A stretch of DNA of 64,000 nt from Atrichornis clamosus. Lineage: Eukaryota; Chordata; Aves; Passeriformes; Menuridae. Of the stretch, positions 25,301-39,240 are shown one piece after another. The stretch covers positions 62,001 through 126,000 of the forward strand of contig WBMZ01011605.1 in the NCBI GenBank assembly GCA_013400975.1, written 5' to 3'. The notes below the pieces were generated by a model. That model was not told the DNA's origin. It was given only the letters and a program-made list of their open reading frames with translations, and did not search any database. Position numbers and translations under genes: made by a program. The number at the start of each line of letters is the position of its first letter. Positions within the stretch are counted from its first letter, which is position 1.

Positions 25301-28300
25301 CTCCCTGCCCCGCATGCAGCACGGGTGGAGGGCCGTACAGGTGCCCAAAACATACCAGCTGAAAGCAGTGCTACCCACCACGAGTGTGGTTTCATAAAAC
25401 AGCAGACGTTTCACAGGAAACCTGACAATCTGCTCGTTGTGCTACAGAGGATAAAGCCCTAATTGTTACCTAACTCAGCAGTTTCATTTAATGAAAGAGC
25501 CAAGATAATTGTTTGTGGTTCTGCTGTTCTTCTTGATTTCCAGACTCTTCTGATTTTGATGACTGACGTAGACTGTTCCAAACATGAAAAGATTTATTTC
25601 CTATAAGACACATCATAAATTTCCTGGCAGAGCTGTTCTGGATTTGCTCAAAGTGTTTGTGGAATATGAGTGCGGCCACAGGCTTCTGCAGAAGTTTTAC
25701 AGAGGGCGATGGTGTCAAGGGGGGTCTGGAATAACCTCCTTGAATCATCACAGATAGTTTACTACCTGAAACACCAAACACAAAATATTGTCCTGCAGCA
25801 GTCTCCCCTAAGGAGAATTCAAGCCTCCTCCTGAGGTCTTTGAGGAGATGCCAGCTTCAAGGAGAAGAGCTGAAAAGTATTCCTGATTTCTGTAGATGTT
25901 CTATACTTACTCAGTGGCTCAGTATACTGTTCATTAGCAAGAAAATTCTGACAAAACTAAAATTTACTGGTTTTTCCAGATAGATTTCTACCTTCCTTTA
26001 AGTTCAAGTTCAATTATCTGGAAATAAAGAGGAGATGCTTAAATTTATCTTCACAGGTCTTTCTCACCTAAGAGGAAGGAATCAGTGATTGAACTCCACT
26101 TTCTCCTTTGTCATAGAGGATGTGAGATTGTTGACCTCCTAAAAAAAGGTGTATGTAAGAGTGAACAACATGCTTGAAACAAAATGACATTCTGAAAGAA
26201 GTCTAGTGTGGTCTTATTCCTGGTCTAAGAAATCAGATAATCTCTGAACAGGCAGTCATCCACCTTGTGGAGTATGACCTTTTTTGTTATTGTTGCTGCT
26301 TATTGCTGGGTTTTAGTCTCACACGGTAATTGCTGATGTCACTTCTCCCTGAAATGTAGCAAAATTTCTAGTATATGAGAGAGTCTGATAGGGCAGAAAA
26401 CTATCTCTAAATAAAAGATATCTTGATAAAACATAATTAAAAACAGACTGAATTTTAAGCAGATCTGCATAAGTAGAATCTTTCCCTAACACACCAGGTT
26501 GTTGATGATGAAGTAAATCATAATTCAGTCTACAGCTCATTCTTCATGCAGCTTCCAGAGATAGAAATGATAAACTTTGTAACTTGGACTGTAGTTACGT
26601 AAATTTGCTCTCACTTTGCTTGTTAGCACTGAAATGATAGACTCCATTTTCCTGTTAAATGTTTCCATGCTCCTTTTTCCTGTTAAAATGATTCTACAGC
26701 TCTTGTGCAACATTTTTCCTCGGGAGATCTACTTTTACAAGGATCAGACTAGAAGTGTACCAGCAAAGCAAATGTGGGCAGCAGATAGAGGTAAACAGTG
26801 TGAAAAGGTTTTTTGACATAGCCACAGACTTTCTATTATGGTTATATTTTGAACTCTGTAAGCGTGTTCCTCCCAAATTCTTCAACCGTCATTCACTGAA
26901 GCACAGTGGCACACCAAAATAGTTCGTTACACAGAAAAATGAGTTAGCTGAAGTATTCTGCAGGATTGGAATTTGTTCTATTTAGTTCACGTTACATTAT
27001 AACATTGCTCATACTATCTACACATTTGCAAAGCATGTTTGCAGGTACTTTCCCATAGCTTTATAAATAGTTATATTCTGTGTGTGATATAAATTTTCCA
27101 GGGACAACACCAGTATTGTTATTGAAAAAATCTTGGAAAGGATTAAGAATAAATTAATTAGGTCTGATTAAAAAATATTTACTTGTATTTTTATAAGATC
27201 TGTGGACTCTTAGGGAGTAGGCTAGGCATGTCTAGTACTGCAAATACAGAGTGCTTTTGCTGTATTATTTTTGCCACTTAGTGGTGAGGGGTGACATTAA
27301 AATGATTTAGTAGAATGTAGAACTTGTAGAATCTCAGTTAATGAGATCTCTGTTCATTATTCTTGGCCCCAGCTGAGTTTACTATGTGATGTGCCTCATA
27401 TCATGAGACTATGATCTAATGATTTAAGTCACCGGGCATCAATTTCAATTTGGCCTGATCTCTTGTTTTTTCAGGAAGATGGACTGAATTAATAGATCTT
27501 TGCTTAATTTGTTTTCTATCTTAACCTCCGCACCTATAGGAGAGCAATGCTGTACCTAACCTAGTATCCTAGTGAGTGTTTCCTCTGCAATAGACCCCAG
27601 TCCTGTGTTTTGTGCTTACAAATGTAATTATTAATTAATATTAATAATTACTAATTTTACAGATTCTGCAGTAAGCCTTTCAAAAAGCTCTACCAGCCTT
27701 TTCTTTTTCCGCTTGAAGTCATACCACAACTTCAAAGAGAGAAGAAAACAGGATTTCATGCATTTGGGATATCTAATACCACAGCACTGGATCAGCACAG
27801 AAATTAGTGCAGATATCTTAAAATATATGGAGGGAGCCTCTTTCTATGAATATGCATTAAATCACTGATCTCCCAGTTATTAAATTCTACTTCTACCAAC
27901 TCTATTGCATCTATACTTTCTATTTCTCTCCTTTTTGATATTATCCATCCAGTAGGTTTCTGTGGCGAGAAGTGGGCAAGTATAAAAACAGCAAACTGGG
28001 TATTAACCACTGTGTTCTACTTCAAAGTGTGTGAAGATGGTGCTGTAAATTGCACAACTTGTAGGTCCAGCCGCTTTATGAAAAACCAGATCCTCCCAAA
28101 TATTTTTAATTCTGTAATATTTTCACAAACTGTTAAATTTATTACTGAAGAAAGGAATGTGATATTTTACTGGCATTTACTTAAAGTTGCATGATTTTTT
28201 TTTTATGTGGCAGCAGCTGGAATATAGTAAGTAACAGCCTTCTATTATATTTTTCAACCACCCAGTGCTGGCTATGCACCAAAGAGTTTTGTAAGTACAC

Positions 28301-28552
28301 TCTGTATATCATACTTATGTGTCTAGCTCTGGTTCTTCCTTCCACGTTATGCTGCACAGGTTCGAGGGGAGGTGAGGTATGAAAGCTGACACTGAGACCA
28401 AAGGAAGGTGAGGCAGATCCCATGTATACAATAGAACAGTGTCTGTGGTTAATTTTTGTCCAGCTCCTAAGACTGACCTCTCGATTTTACCCAAACTCCG
28501 AGATACTGCTGAACACAATGCGTGTCCTGGGGAGTGTAGGGATTAGGATAGT
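22366..28552. other. Noncoding unique sequence with a possible conserved element
   Basis: No gene or recognised transposon. The longest open frame is 128 codons on the minus strand (23363-23749), without family resemblance. The block 24100-24880 is strongly A+T-rich, free of simple repeats over most of its length and dense in homeodomain-, AP-1/CRE- and POU-like words. It is the most plausible regulatory candidate here. A near-palindromic A/T stretch of about 26 bp lies near 27627-27652. Confidence 0.5.
24728..24741. repeat. Perfect 14-bp palindrome AAATGCATGCATTT
   Basis: The sequence equals its own reverse complement over 14 bases and contains overlapping ATGCAT words, the kind of half-site bound by POU-domain factors. 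It lies at the end of an A+T-rich block that may be a conserved noncoding element. Binding is not shown. Confidence 0.6.
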
Positions 28553-28582
28553 ATGGCATGACATGGCATGGCATGGCATGGT
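28553..28582. repeat. Pentanucleotide microsatellite (ATGGC)n
   Basis: Six consecutive 5-bp units: ATGGC, ATGAC, ATGGC three times, then ATGGT. Pentanucleotide tracts of this length often vary in copy number. No associated gene is visible. Confidence 0.95.
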
Positions 28583-31500
28583 CATTACAATATAGAGCTT
28601 TGCCGTCCTCTAGAGTTTCAACTCACTATAGTGAATCTTCCACAGGTTAAACTCTGCTTTCTGGATACTTCATGTCATACATACAGAGCTGGGTATTCAA
28701 GATAAAAAGATAGCATCAACTTAGTTCTGTAAAAATATGCTTAACTGAGCTTAAGGTAATGGTAATTTTAATTTAAATCAGATCAAATGAATCTTCAGTG
28801 GCTACACTGAGCAGATGAAAAGTTTCTAATCAGGCAGCAAAAAGATACTGAAGGACTATTCTCTAGTACCTAATGAAAAGGTGTAGAGGACGTAGGAATG
28901 TGATTTTTCCCCCTTGTTCTAAGGAGTTAGAAGGTGAGGGGCAGCAGTTTTATTTTTATCACCAACTCCACCCCAAAAGGCAGGATTTTTTGAAATGGGA
29001 GATCTGAAATCCGTTTACCCAAGAGGAGAAAATGAACTCCACTGAATTTTTTTGTTTTGTTTATGTATCCCATGACAGGAAGATTGTTGGTGCACCTGGT
29101 AAACTGCCAGGTCAGCTGTCAGTACCATAAAGATCTGTTTTGTATTGAGCTATATGTGTCACTATGCTTGTGCATCTCTCTAGAGCTCTTCCGAGAAAAC
29201 TATTGCCTTTCAGATAAAATAATCCAAACATCATATGCTTTTTCAAAACTTGGATTTGCTCTTCTTGCTTTCTCAGTATCCCAGGAAATCATAAGCTGTT
29301 CCCAGCAATGATGAATATGTATGCACTCGTCTGACAGGAACTCAAAACAGATCTCTCCCTGACAAAAATATCAAATGAAAGCACTCATGTAAATCTCAGG
29401 CACACTATATCACTGATGCAAGAAAACATATCAAGACCTCATTAATATCTTGTGAACACCATAAAAACCACATCAAGAATGTGTACACAGCAGGAGAGAT
29501 GTCAGACAAGGGGCAGGGTGGTTTTGAGCCACAGTTATAAGGTGTCAGTGTAGATATCCAGAGCTCAGTAGTGAAACAGAGAGGCTTAGTCATGCAAAGT
29601 ATATACTTATTAATTCCTTTAAGGCAATGTTTTAACACTCCCCCACCGTATTTATTTATCTTAATGTTTGGAAAAGCTTTTATTGACTCCTGGTAAGACA
29701 AGTATGGATTTTTTTGAGCAAAACACAACAGAAAGAATGATTAATTTTTAAGCACATTTACTACTGAGAGATAATCTAGGAAAGAACTTAAATGGATTAC
29801 CCACATGCATGCATGCTTGTTATCTGTAAGATAGCGTTATCTGTGCTTCAGCTGCTGAGGGATGTCACAGCAAGCTAAAACCATAAAACCTGTGAAACAC
29901 TTGAGACTAGTATCTAAAGCTCTTTAGTAGAGAAAAGAGCAGTATTAATGCAACATTAGGTACAATTCTCACTTTAGGGAACTAACAGTGTTTTCTGTGC
30001 TTCTAACACAAATACCATTAACTGTCCTTGCCCTGCTGGAATCTAGTAGGGTGACAGCAGTTGTAACACTGCAGGATTTGCTTTGGAATTTCTAACACGA
30101 TATCAGGGTAAAACACAATAACAGCTGATATGTTGAAACCCCTGCTTCAGATCTTGCTGTCTTGTTTCCTCATGTGCTATTATCTGCCTGTTTCTTTAGA
30201 CTATAAACAGAAGCAGGAACACTCTTTTCACTCTCTATTTGCATTGCAATTACCACAGGGACACAGTGCTCCAGGCAAGTAAACATTCTTACTATTTCTA
30301 TTTTTTTTTCATTTTTCTTGTCAGTACTTATTAAAGCAACTATTATAAAGTAGAAATGGCTGTGTTTTGACTTGCCCCTATACAGAAAAGTCTGGAAGAC
30401 AAATTTCCCGCCAGTTCCACTGGGAGAGCCCATATGTAACTGCTGTGATAGTCCATTATCAGTTAGAGAAGGGCCAACTCTATTTGTCAAAGACTAAAAG
30501 GCTCTGCTAATGCTGCATTTCTTGCTTCAATTGGTGGCCTAGAAGCTCTCTTAATTTTTTCATTAAATTGTTTATTCATATGCCCTTAGGGTTGGCTGGA
30601 AAGCTCTTGCTACATACGTGTGACTGCATTAGCTACCTTTTTCCTCCCATTTAACAAAAATAAATGTCCCACTTTATGAGCAGTTGACCATTAAAGCGGG
30701 GAAACATAATCATGTGAGGAAGTCGGCTTGGTAGTCTTAAGCATAAGCTGAGACCCTGGAAACTGCAATGCCTGAGTTTGGTGAGGAGCCCCAGAGGCTG
30801 CTTGCCTGAAAAACCATGGGGATGGAATAGGGCTTTTTCTGTGTTCCTCAACACCTGGGTAGCATTGCTTTGACACAGCACTGTGGCATCATATGGGCCC
30901 TTTTCCGTGCTGAACAGGAACCACGGGAAGCTGAGAGGGCAACTGAAGAGCAGGTCATCTACTCTGCTGTGGGTAAGTGAAGATGAAATCCAGGGCAAGG
31001 GCTGCTACAGCAGGAAAGGAAGGTGTGGGTGAGGGAAAGAATTGCTCCTTCTCACTAGGCTTAAAATTCCAGCTTGGTTTTAGCAACCACAGGGATTTAC
31101 TGCCCTTTCAGTGGTGGGATGAAACCCAGTTGGGTGTCCTCTGGTGACCCACTTTTGGGTCATGCCCCAATGCTTGTAAGCTGCTGGTCTGACAGATCTC
31201 AGCAATAGGAAGTTTATTCTGATGTGGTTCTTGACTGGTTTAGGAGATGTTTGGGAGGGTGTTTTGATGTAGGTCATGGAGCACTGATGTGGTCTGTCTG
31301 TATTTTTCCATCTGTTTTTGTTCAGGGAGGGACTTAGTTTGAGTTCCTTTCACCACATGGTAAGTTCCTCATTGCAGAGATTTTTGTATGATCCCCCTGC
31401 ATTTTAGGAATGCCTAAAAGCCAGACTTGACAAAGTGTAGGAAGTGTCTGATCCTGAATAGCTGCTGGAAAAATCTCACCCAAGATTGCATGCCACCGCT

Positions 31501-34157
31501 ACCAGCACTGGCACACCAGAGGCTTGATTTCAGAAGGTGTTGTGTAACCGAACCTTTCCTTGATTTTTGGAAACATTTAAGCACTTGATCTGTTTCATTA
31601 TGTTTGAAATCTCTATTGGTTGCTTTTTGGGGACACTGAATTGTGATTCAGTGCATCAAAGCCAGGACTGTGTTCCATTATCTTGGAGAAAGCATAGTTG
31701 GACAACTGGATGTCGAGTGTTCATAAGAACCTGCCATTTTCTTTTGGAAGAGGTAAACACACTGTGGAAGCACACCGGCTTGCTTAACATGGAATAGGGG
31801 CAGCACTGAAAGCAGCGTGTATAGGTCCTCTAAATACCTGCAAATGCATCTCTCTCTTTCCAGCAACTGAATAAAGAGGATGAACTTCTCAGCTCAATTT
31901 CCCCAGACTTTTGAAAATCTGATCTTAGTTCATTAAGGGATAATTGAATTTTTTATTTCTTTCAGTCTGAGTTTCACTGATCTCTGCTAAAGAAACACTT
32001 TTTAAGGATTTATTGTTACTTTTTCTCCTAGTTTTCCCTCTTCTATTTGTGTTCATGAATGAAAAAGTCTATCCTAACTTTGAAAAGTTAACAAAATTTT
32101 TTATGCTTTGTAAAATACAGCACAAAAGCTTTCCTGACAATGCCAAACTGACAAAAGCCATACTTTCAGGAAATCCATTTGTCAGGTTCAATTTAGAAAT
32201 GAAGTATACAAAATTCTGTCCCACACCAACAAACAAGAGACAAAAGTAATGTTACAAAGTAGAGATATTAAGCCTTTCTTAACATCTTGGACAGCAACTG
32301 CTGTGCTCAGAGTGAGTCTGTGGAACTGGGAGAGGAGGTAAATAAGGTAGCGTGTGGTAGCAGAAGAAAAGGATGAAGTAACTGAGGTAATTATGATATC
32401 GCATTTCCTTGGTGAGTGACTCAAGAACCCATGACTCCTGCTTTCTCTGATGAACAAAAGAGCATATACTGACTTTTCCTAAAAAACACTGCCTAATGCT
32501 CCATAGACTATAAGTGACCTATGGCTAACACTGGATGTGGTAGATATCTCATAGATTGCCTGGCAGCAGAGCAAAGAACTGGAGAGGAAATACAAAATAT
32601 CTACTGACAGCTTGCTAACCAGATCAGAAATTCACATGGTAATTCAACCTCTTTCTTTTTGCACGTCAGTGACATTTTAGTGGCAGGCGATTGTACCAAG
32701 AAACTATATTAACAGATAGGCAGGGACTTTCCTTTTGAAGGTCTGAATATTTTAAAACCATTTTGGAGTTTTGCTACGACTCAGTGTGTTTGGGGGTGAA
32801 GGGTTGGGCAGAATAGGAGTTCTTTCATCTGTGTGGATAAAAAGCATCATATGCTGTGATAGTGAAGGCATATCTAGTGGAGATGGTGTAAATTTAAGAC
32901 TGGTATTACTGTTCCTCTACTCTGCCTTGCCACTTCTCTACTAGAAATGACTGAGTTCATGAAGTACACAAATATAAATAAATCCCTAAGTACTGAGATA
33001 ACCCAAGAAAATCTTGGGTATTCTGGCAAGATTGAACAAAAGGCTCTTGGCCCATTTGTGGTGTCACCAGTCTTAAAGACCTCATGGACTTGCAACCAAA
33101 AGGAAAAGATTTTAGTGGAGAGCATTGAGGTTTTGCAGGTAACTGTTGTTGTAAAGCACCCAAGGGACAATGATTGCTTGCTGAGCCATAATGAATTCTG
33201 CTAAACTGTACTTCCCTGGAAGTTGTTCTTGTACACTGGCATAATAGCAGTAAACAGAAAGGGGCACTCAGCAACTATTTACCTGGCTGGAGAACCAGTA
33301 CAATGTGTGACAGGAAAGCGTAAATTGGCAATCAGATTCAAGCCATGTTTCAAGAGCAAAACTGAAACCAACCATGTTTCCGAATGATCACTGTATAAAG
33401 GCTTTTTTTTTAAAAAACAAATGATATGTATTACAAATAATTTTCTGCTGATCCCTATTCTATGATGCAAGATGATGTTTAAAATTTAACATAAGAAAAA
33501 CAAAAAAAGCATGTTCACAAAAACAAGGTGAGTAAAAAGTATTCTCAGTTTTGTTAACCACTATTTAGAATGGTACTTGTCATGATATAGTCTGGTTTCT
33601 ACTATAGGTTGTAGTAGCAAGGTCAAAAATTCCACAAATCATTTTTGAGAGTTAGGGAACTAGATTTAGCAAAACTTTTCCCTTCCCAACTCAGATGTTT
33701 TCAGCACTAGTTTGGGAGAAAAACCCAGCAAGAAATGAGTTATATAAGAAGGTATCATTTTCGATTCAAGACTTACTTGACTGAAAAACCATCATAGAGA
33801 GGCAGATTTTTCTCAGAAAATGCCTCTATTTTCTTCCTCTATGTTTATACTTTATTTATCTGCATTGATCACTCTTGGAGAAGAACACTGGCTATATGGA
33901 CCTTTGGCCAGACTCATACATGTTCTGTTCTAGATCTGGTACAAGAAGTGCAGCAGTAAGAGGCATGATGCCAAATATTGCTGCTTTAATTTACTAACCT
34001 CTGAAAAATATAAAATATGTATGACAACTCTGGAAAACAATGCCAAAATACAATTGATAAGCTAGAAGAAATGGTCAAATGTTACCTCCTTAACAGTACA
34101 TATTCATATATAGTCAGAGCAACGTGTCTCTCCATTTATAAATCTGATCAAAACGAG
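28583..34157. other. Noncoding unique sequence, no feature recognised
   Basis: Open frames up to 115 codons (30651-30998 minus), none recognisable. A strong splice-donor-like word GTAAGTGA at 30973-30980 follows a plus-strand frame of about 50 codons, but there is no convincing acceptor or recognisable protein. No repeats beyond a short CATGCATGCATG palindrome at 29804-29815. Confidence 0.6.
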
Positions 34158-34240
34158 ATATTGCATTTAGTTACCCAGTAATCTTATGAAGCAGGTGCTA
34201 TTTTTTGCCAGCATATGACAATAGAAAGGACATGCACAGT
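34158..34240 (-). mobile_element. MIR-like SINE fragment (antisense)
   Basis: The plus strand reads 'catttagttacccagtaatc', then 'ttatgaagcaggtgctatt', then 'acaatagaaaggacatgcacag'. These parallel three successive blocks of the reverse-complemented MIR core: catttaatcctcacaacaac, cctatgaggtaggtactatt and acagatgaggaaactgaggcacag. Three blocks in the right order with similar spacing make this one of the better MIR matches in the window, although it is highly diverged. Confidence 0.5.
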
Positions 34241-37200
34241 CACCCTATATTTTGGTTTTGGGTTAAGACATGGGAAGGCAGCATGTAGAAACAAAATTTA
34301 GCATTATGTATTGTGACAGTTTCATCTTAGTTATCCTTTAATCATCATCTACTTTATGAGCATTTTTAGCCTATGAGAAAAAGGGTTTTGGCAGAGAACT
34401 TCTCTCCTGAAAGGAATCCCAGCTGTTGTGTTCCCCCAAACAGCTAGTAAGTTCTCTTGGTGAAGGTACTTTTTCGAGACTACCCATTGTGTTGTCATTA
34501 TTTATATTCTATTTATGCTCCAGCAGCATGCAGAGGTCTCAATCATGTGCACTGGTCTACAGCCCCCCTGTGCAAGAAAAGCACAAACATTGAAATTGCC
34601 CTTTCTTGAAAAGCTGTGGCCATTTCATGGGGTTCTCTCAAACAAAAGGAGAGAGACATGTGAATATGAAACCAGGTACAACATCTGCATATGGTGAACT
34701 ACTGTATGATCATGAACTTACACTGTATTAAAGTACGTGAGTCTCAAATATTGAAAAAGGTACATTTGAAGTGATTGCAACTTCCCTGCTGACACTACTT
34801 TTTCAAAAGTGTTTTTGCCAAGTTTTCTTCCTTCTTAAAAAAACAGCTATCTTTTTCACCCCCCCCCCACATATATTATTTCATAAATCTTGGGCAAGTA
34901 GTATTGATAGAACATTGCAGAAAAAGTAAAAATGGGGAAGGAGCAAGTGGAGTACAGGACAAATGGAGAAAGAAGTGTTGTGAACTGAGATGAAGAAAGT
35001 AAGTATTATGTGAGCACTTGAGCAAAAATTCTTCCTAGCCACTGTGGGAGGTCTCAGAGAGGGCTGTGAGCTTTGTGTGTTTGTGAAGGTTGCAGGGAAG
35101 ACATATTTTCACTTCAAAAAGAGATGTTAAACCCTGTAGGTTGAAACAATGTTGAACTGCACATGCTAGCAGACTGCCTAAATCTCAGGGCAGTGGAAAA
35201 GCCAAGAGAAATATCAGGGAGTCTGTACCTTTTTAGAGAAAAGCCTTTAGAATTTAATGAAGGACTACAAGAATGGTATAAGGATTTCTATAATTTACAG
35301 TTAAGTCCTGGAAGGATAGTTTGAATATCTGGTAGAGATGATACTATTTTCAGCTGTATTCTGAAGTCTTTAAGCTCAGAAGCAGGGAGGATCAGGCAAA
35401 CTCTCCATGGCAGAAATTCAACCCCTCTGGGCATTTCGAAGCTGCCACTGTGTGTGTGCTCCATTGCTATGCATTTCCATCCATTTGATTAAGTTGCTAA
35501 TGGCAAATATACAATATCTTGAACAGGTTTCTGCTTCCTCCATCAGCACTTAATGGGTAAACCAAATTTAGGCTAATAGGAATACAGTTAACAACATCTG
35601 AGGGACTATTCCAGCTAGGATTTGATTATGACTGATTATGTTGCACACGTCAACATCACTGCTAATCTTTGGCATGAGGAACCGATTAAAAGGGATTTTT
35701 TTCCTTTTTCACATCAATTATATTTTTCTTTACAAACTTCCCACAAACAATCTGTTGGCATCACAAAATGTTTCCTAATCATTGGTGGAGGTTGGGTTGA
35801 AGCAAACATTTTGAGTGAAAAGATGCCAGAATTTTTCCTAAGGATGGTGACATCCAGATAATTATATGCAATCTTCTCTTCCAGTTTGTATGTAAGGTCA
35901 AAACACTCACCCATATGCTCTTTGCACTTTTCTGGAAAGATGATTATACACTCACACTCACTGTCACTGTTCCAAAGATACTGAATTTATTTCAAAGGCA
36001 AAAAAATAAAAATTACAGGAAAACTGGCAACTCCACTGATGCTGTTTGTTTTCCAAGTGGCTTGTCATAAGGCAGATCCAGAATTGCTACAAGAAAACCT
36101 AGTTAAAAAAGCTACCATTTTTCACCCCACAGGTGGAGCCCGGAATCAGGAACAGAGTTGCAAGCCACTTACACTCACCTTACCTAGATTTAACACTGAT
36201 AGTTGGAAGCTACTTGGCCTTTGGGGAATAGACTTTTGTATAATGGAGAAGATCATCTATGATGTGAACCTCATGGCAAGAAAGGGAATGAATGGAAACA
36301 GTGGCATCTTGTTGCTGTAGGAACACAGTGGTGTCCCAAGGGCTCAGGCACAGCTCCAGATAGGTCCTATCACTTTTGGTGCAATCTTTACACTACAAAG
36401 GAACTATTCTGAAATGAAAAAAAAAAAAAAAAAGTGAAATTTTTGGCTTTGCTCCTATCTTTGAGGATTTTTACCACATTTGTAGGATATCTCCCTCTTT
36501 GTCTAAGTCACCTGCTGTAGTCTGAATAAATTGGTGACAAGTCTATTGCAGACTTGCTTGGCAGAGTCCCTGTCACAGCACCTAGTGAGTCCAATATTTC
36601 TTCATATTCACTGCATCAAATGATCCTCACTGAGTTACAGGGTTCACCCAAATATGAGTTTGCACATTGTAATACATATGCACATTGATTTCAAATTTAA
36701 TTTTTTAGGGACAGCTGCCATTTTTCAGTTTCTCCAGCTCCAATATGCTAGAGTTGATTGAACATCTCCGAAAAAATGTTGATTTCATGTCACAGCTCAG
36801 TTTTGCAGTTACCTTTTTTTGCCAATTTATTTCTGCTAAGAAAATAAAAAAAAACTTCCTAAAAAGTTTCTTTAAAAAAAAATTTCATTAAGAAATTAAA
36901 CAAGTCTTAAAAATACTCAAATGCTTAAATATAGAGTATTCTTTTTATTTTCAAAGCATTTGAAATACTGAATTTGACTTAACATGAACTTCATTTACTC
37001 TTTTTATTTGTCAGATGTTTGACATTGATACTTTGTTATTTTGGTTTTAATTAAAATTTTTTTTTTTTGTATTTAATTCCAATGGACTGAAAAATCAATT
37101 ATGCATGACACATTGATAATAGTGATTCGGACAATCTGCTTAGTGCCTTCCCTGCTAAAATAAACACAGCTAATTAGATATAGATGATAACAGCAACTCT

Positions 37201-37257
37201 TCTAAAGCTAAATACTAATACATCAAAAAGGGTGATTTTGTGATATCACCACTTGGT
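34241..37257. other. Noncoding A+T-rich sequence with homopolymer tracts
   Basis: No gene recognised; the longest open frame is 93 codons (36039-36320 plus). It contains a run of 10 C at 34859-34868, 17 A at 36417-36433 and 12 T at 37057-37068. The run of 17 A has no AATAAA just upstream and no evident retrocopy attached to it. The block 36640-37200 is strongly A+T-rich and rich in homeodomain-type words. Confidence 0.55.
36417..36433 (+). repeat. Poly(A) tract, 17 bases
   Basis: An uninterrupted run of 17 A. I looked for a polyadenylation signal and retrocopy features upstream and saw none, so it is best treated as a simple homopolymer. Confidence 0.95.
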
Positions 37258-37350
37258 CAGGGCTTGGGACATCTGAGTTTGATTCCCAGTTTTGCTAGCC
37301 ACATTACCTCATATAAGCTATTTCATCCCACTTAAGTTCATCACCCTGGC
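37258..37350 (+). mobile_element. MIR-like or related tRNA-SINE fragment (sense)
   Basis: The block 'ctgagtttgattcccagttt' resembles the 'ctgggttcgaatcccggctc' segment of MIR, which retains the tRNA B-box. It is followed by 'tgctagccacattacctcat' and a degenerate 'agctatttcatcccacttaag' (consensus tgccacttactagctgtgtgacc, then caagttacttaacctc). Other ancient tRNA-derived SINEs share this B-box region, so MIR itself is the likely but not the only assignment. Confidence 0.45.
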
Positions 37351-37466
37351 ACAAACCGACACCTCCAAAGCTGAGTCATCTTTCTTGTGCCAGATGCCTG
37401 TCTAGGATAAGATTCCAGGGGGTAGGGTTTTTTCCTGTGTTAACTACAAAACTACTGAGATGAATC

Positions 37467-37480
37467 TTTTTTTTTTTTTT
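37467..37480. repeat. Poly(T) tract, 14 bases
   Basis: Fourteen consecutive T. Read on the minus strand, no AATAAA lies close upstream of the resulting A run, so it does not look like a retrocopy tail. Confidence 0.9.
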
Positions 37481-39213
37481 CTGGCCCAGGGACTTCCTTC
37501 ATATTTAAGAGAAGAGAGTCTTTGGACAAAGACCTATTTTTATTGAGCACCTTCCAAAGCTGGCTAAGGTAGTCTGCTCCTGTCCAAAACAATAGCAGAG
37601 CCTTCAGAAGGCAATGGTTTGGGTTAATGAAAAAGCGTATCAGTGTCATGGCTGAATGGCCTGTCCTTCAAAAGAATGAAGATAAAAGTCTCTCAAAACA
37701 TTTGTCTAGTGAAGACAAAAGACACAGTTCTTAATTGTGTTCAAAATTCAAAATAACGTGGCTGCTTTGGTCAGAACCATGCCTCTCTAGACCGTAGGAC
37801 TCAACTTCCTTGTCCATGCTTTTCATATGCTTTGGTTAAATCCTTGTATGGCCCAGGCAGTTAGCACAAGTAATTGTAATTTGTAGGAAGATCTACTCTT
37901 AAGGTATGGAAGAAGACATGGGGCTTTGGGAGACATATGCACAGACATATGGCAATGAAATTGCACCAAAAAATATTTGTATACAGTTAACTACAGTGTG
38001 AGTGATGGGGGTACCAGCACTGATAAGCACTGATATTTTGCGGGGTTCATTCCATGGAGATATCGTGCAGGTGACTAAAGACCTATGGTCTCTCATGAGA
38101 AGGAGGCAGACAACATCTCCTGGGACTGGTAGAGATCACAGCATCATTTTGATAATTACAGCCTGCTTGTTAACCAGCTCACCTCCTCAGCCCATCCCAG
38201 GGGCAAGGGCCAAATACCAGCAAGAAGCAAGTCTGTACTGCTGGGTTGCAACCTTCACAGCGTGTAAGAGTTTGTTTCGTCTCCTGGAAGAAGGAAAAGG
38301 AGAATTTGACTATTCTAATTTTAGTCAAGATGCTTAAAAGATAATTATCCTGTCTAATCTAGTTGTCTAGGTGCTACTGGGTTGGGAATGATTGACACTC
38401 ACAAGGACAATGCCCCATATCCTAAAATAGGTGTTACCAAGAAGTCTTCCATACAGGCTAAACATAGACTTGTCTCTCTCTGTTGCTGACAGAGGAAACA
38501 TAAATGACCAGTTTAGACTAAATATGTTCCTTGAGGACATCTGAAGGTAGGTGAGATGTATCCTAATTCCAACAGTCTCAACCCACACACAAAGTCTCCA
38601 CTTTATTCTCCACAGTTACAAAATGCAATTTCAAGACATTCTTCTAAAATGTCCTCCCTCAAAAATGCTCTTGGTTTCAACATTTCAAGCTGTTTCTGCC
38701 CAAGGCTCATTAGTCTGGGAAAAGCGATCCTAGCAGTTCTCATAGATCTGGGCAGAATTCCCACAAATCATTGTTTTTTCCAGTCATTATTTCATAAGCT
38801 GCTCTTGAGGCAGTCTGCCTTCTTATATCACACATAAACCTATTCACAGGCTCATGCCTACATTACAGGGCAGAAGAGTTACCATGAAAGTAGTAAAAGT
38901 CATACGTGACATTTTAAAGTACTAAACAGGTTAGTGATTTGTGGCATCAATGCTGATTAAGAGAAGTTTGGGATTTGTGGAGAGGTTTGTAATTGGTGTT
39001 TCCCTACTAAAGTCCTAAACCCCTAGTTAACCCATGGCAGTTATATGGTACCCCTGCTACTCAAGCAATTGGAACTTCATTTTATTCAAAATGGAAACTA
39101 TTTGAAGATTACATAAATTGGCATAATATTGAATTAGCATACTGAATGTTGATGGAATTGATGGAAGAAGCAGTGTGAGATTCCCAGTACCCAAACTGCT
39201 CAAAACTAACTTC

Positions 39214-39240
39214 TACCATTGTTACCATTGTTACCATTAA
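39214..39240. repeat. 9-bp tandem repeat (TACCATTGT)3
   Basis: Two exact units TACCATTGT followed by a diverged TACCATTAA. Weaker echoes (for example CACTGTTGCCATTAT) continue to about 39270. It is a small local expansion. Confidence 0.85.

Noticed and set aside
29804..29815. CATGCATGCATG palindrome
   Set aside because: It is a simple repeat of CATG, with no further structure around it.
30820..30980. Possible exon ending at the strong donor-like GTAAGTGA (30973)
   Set aside because: The plus-strand frame is only about 50 codons, the upstream acceptor is poor and the peptide is unrecognisable. Single donor-like words are common by chance.
36417..36433. A17 run as a retrocopy tail
   Set aside because: No AATAAA just upstream and no flanking target-site duplication that I could find.
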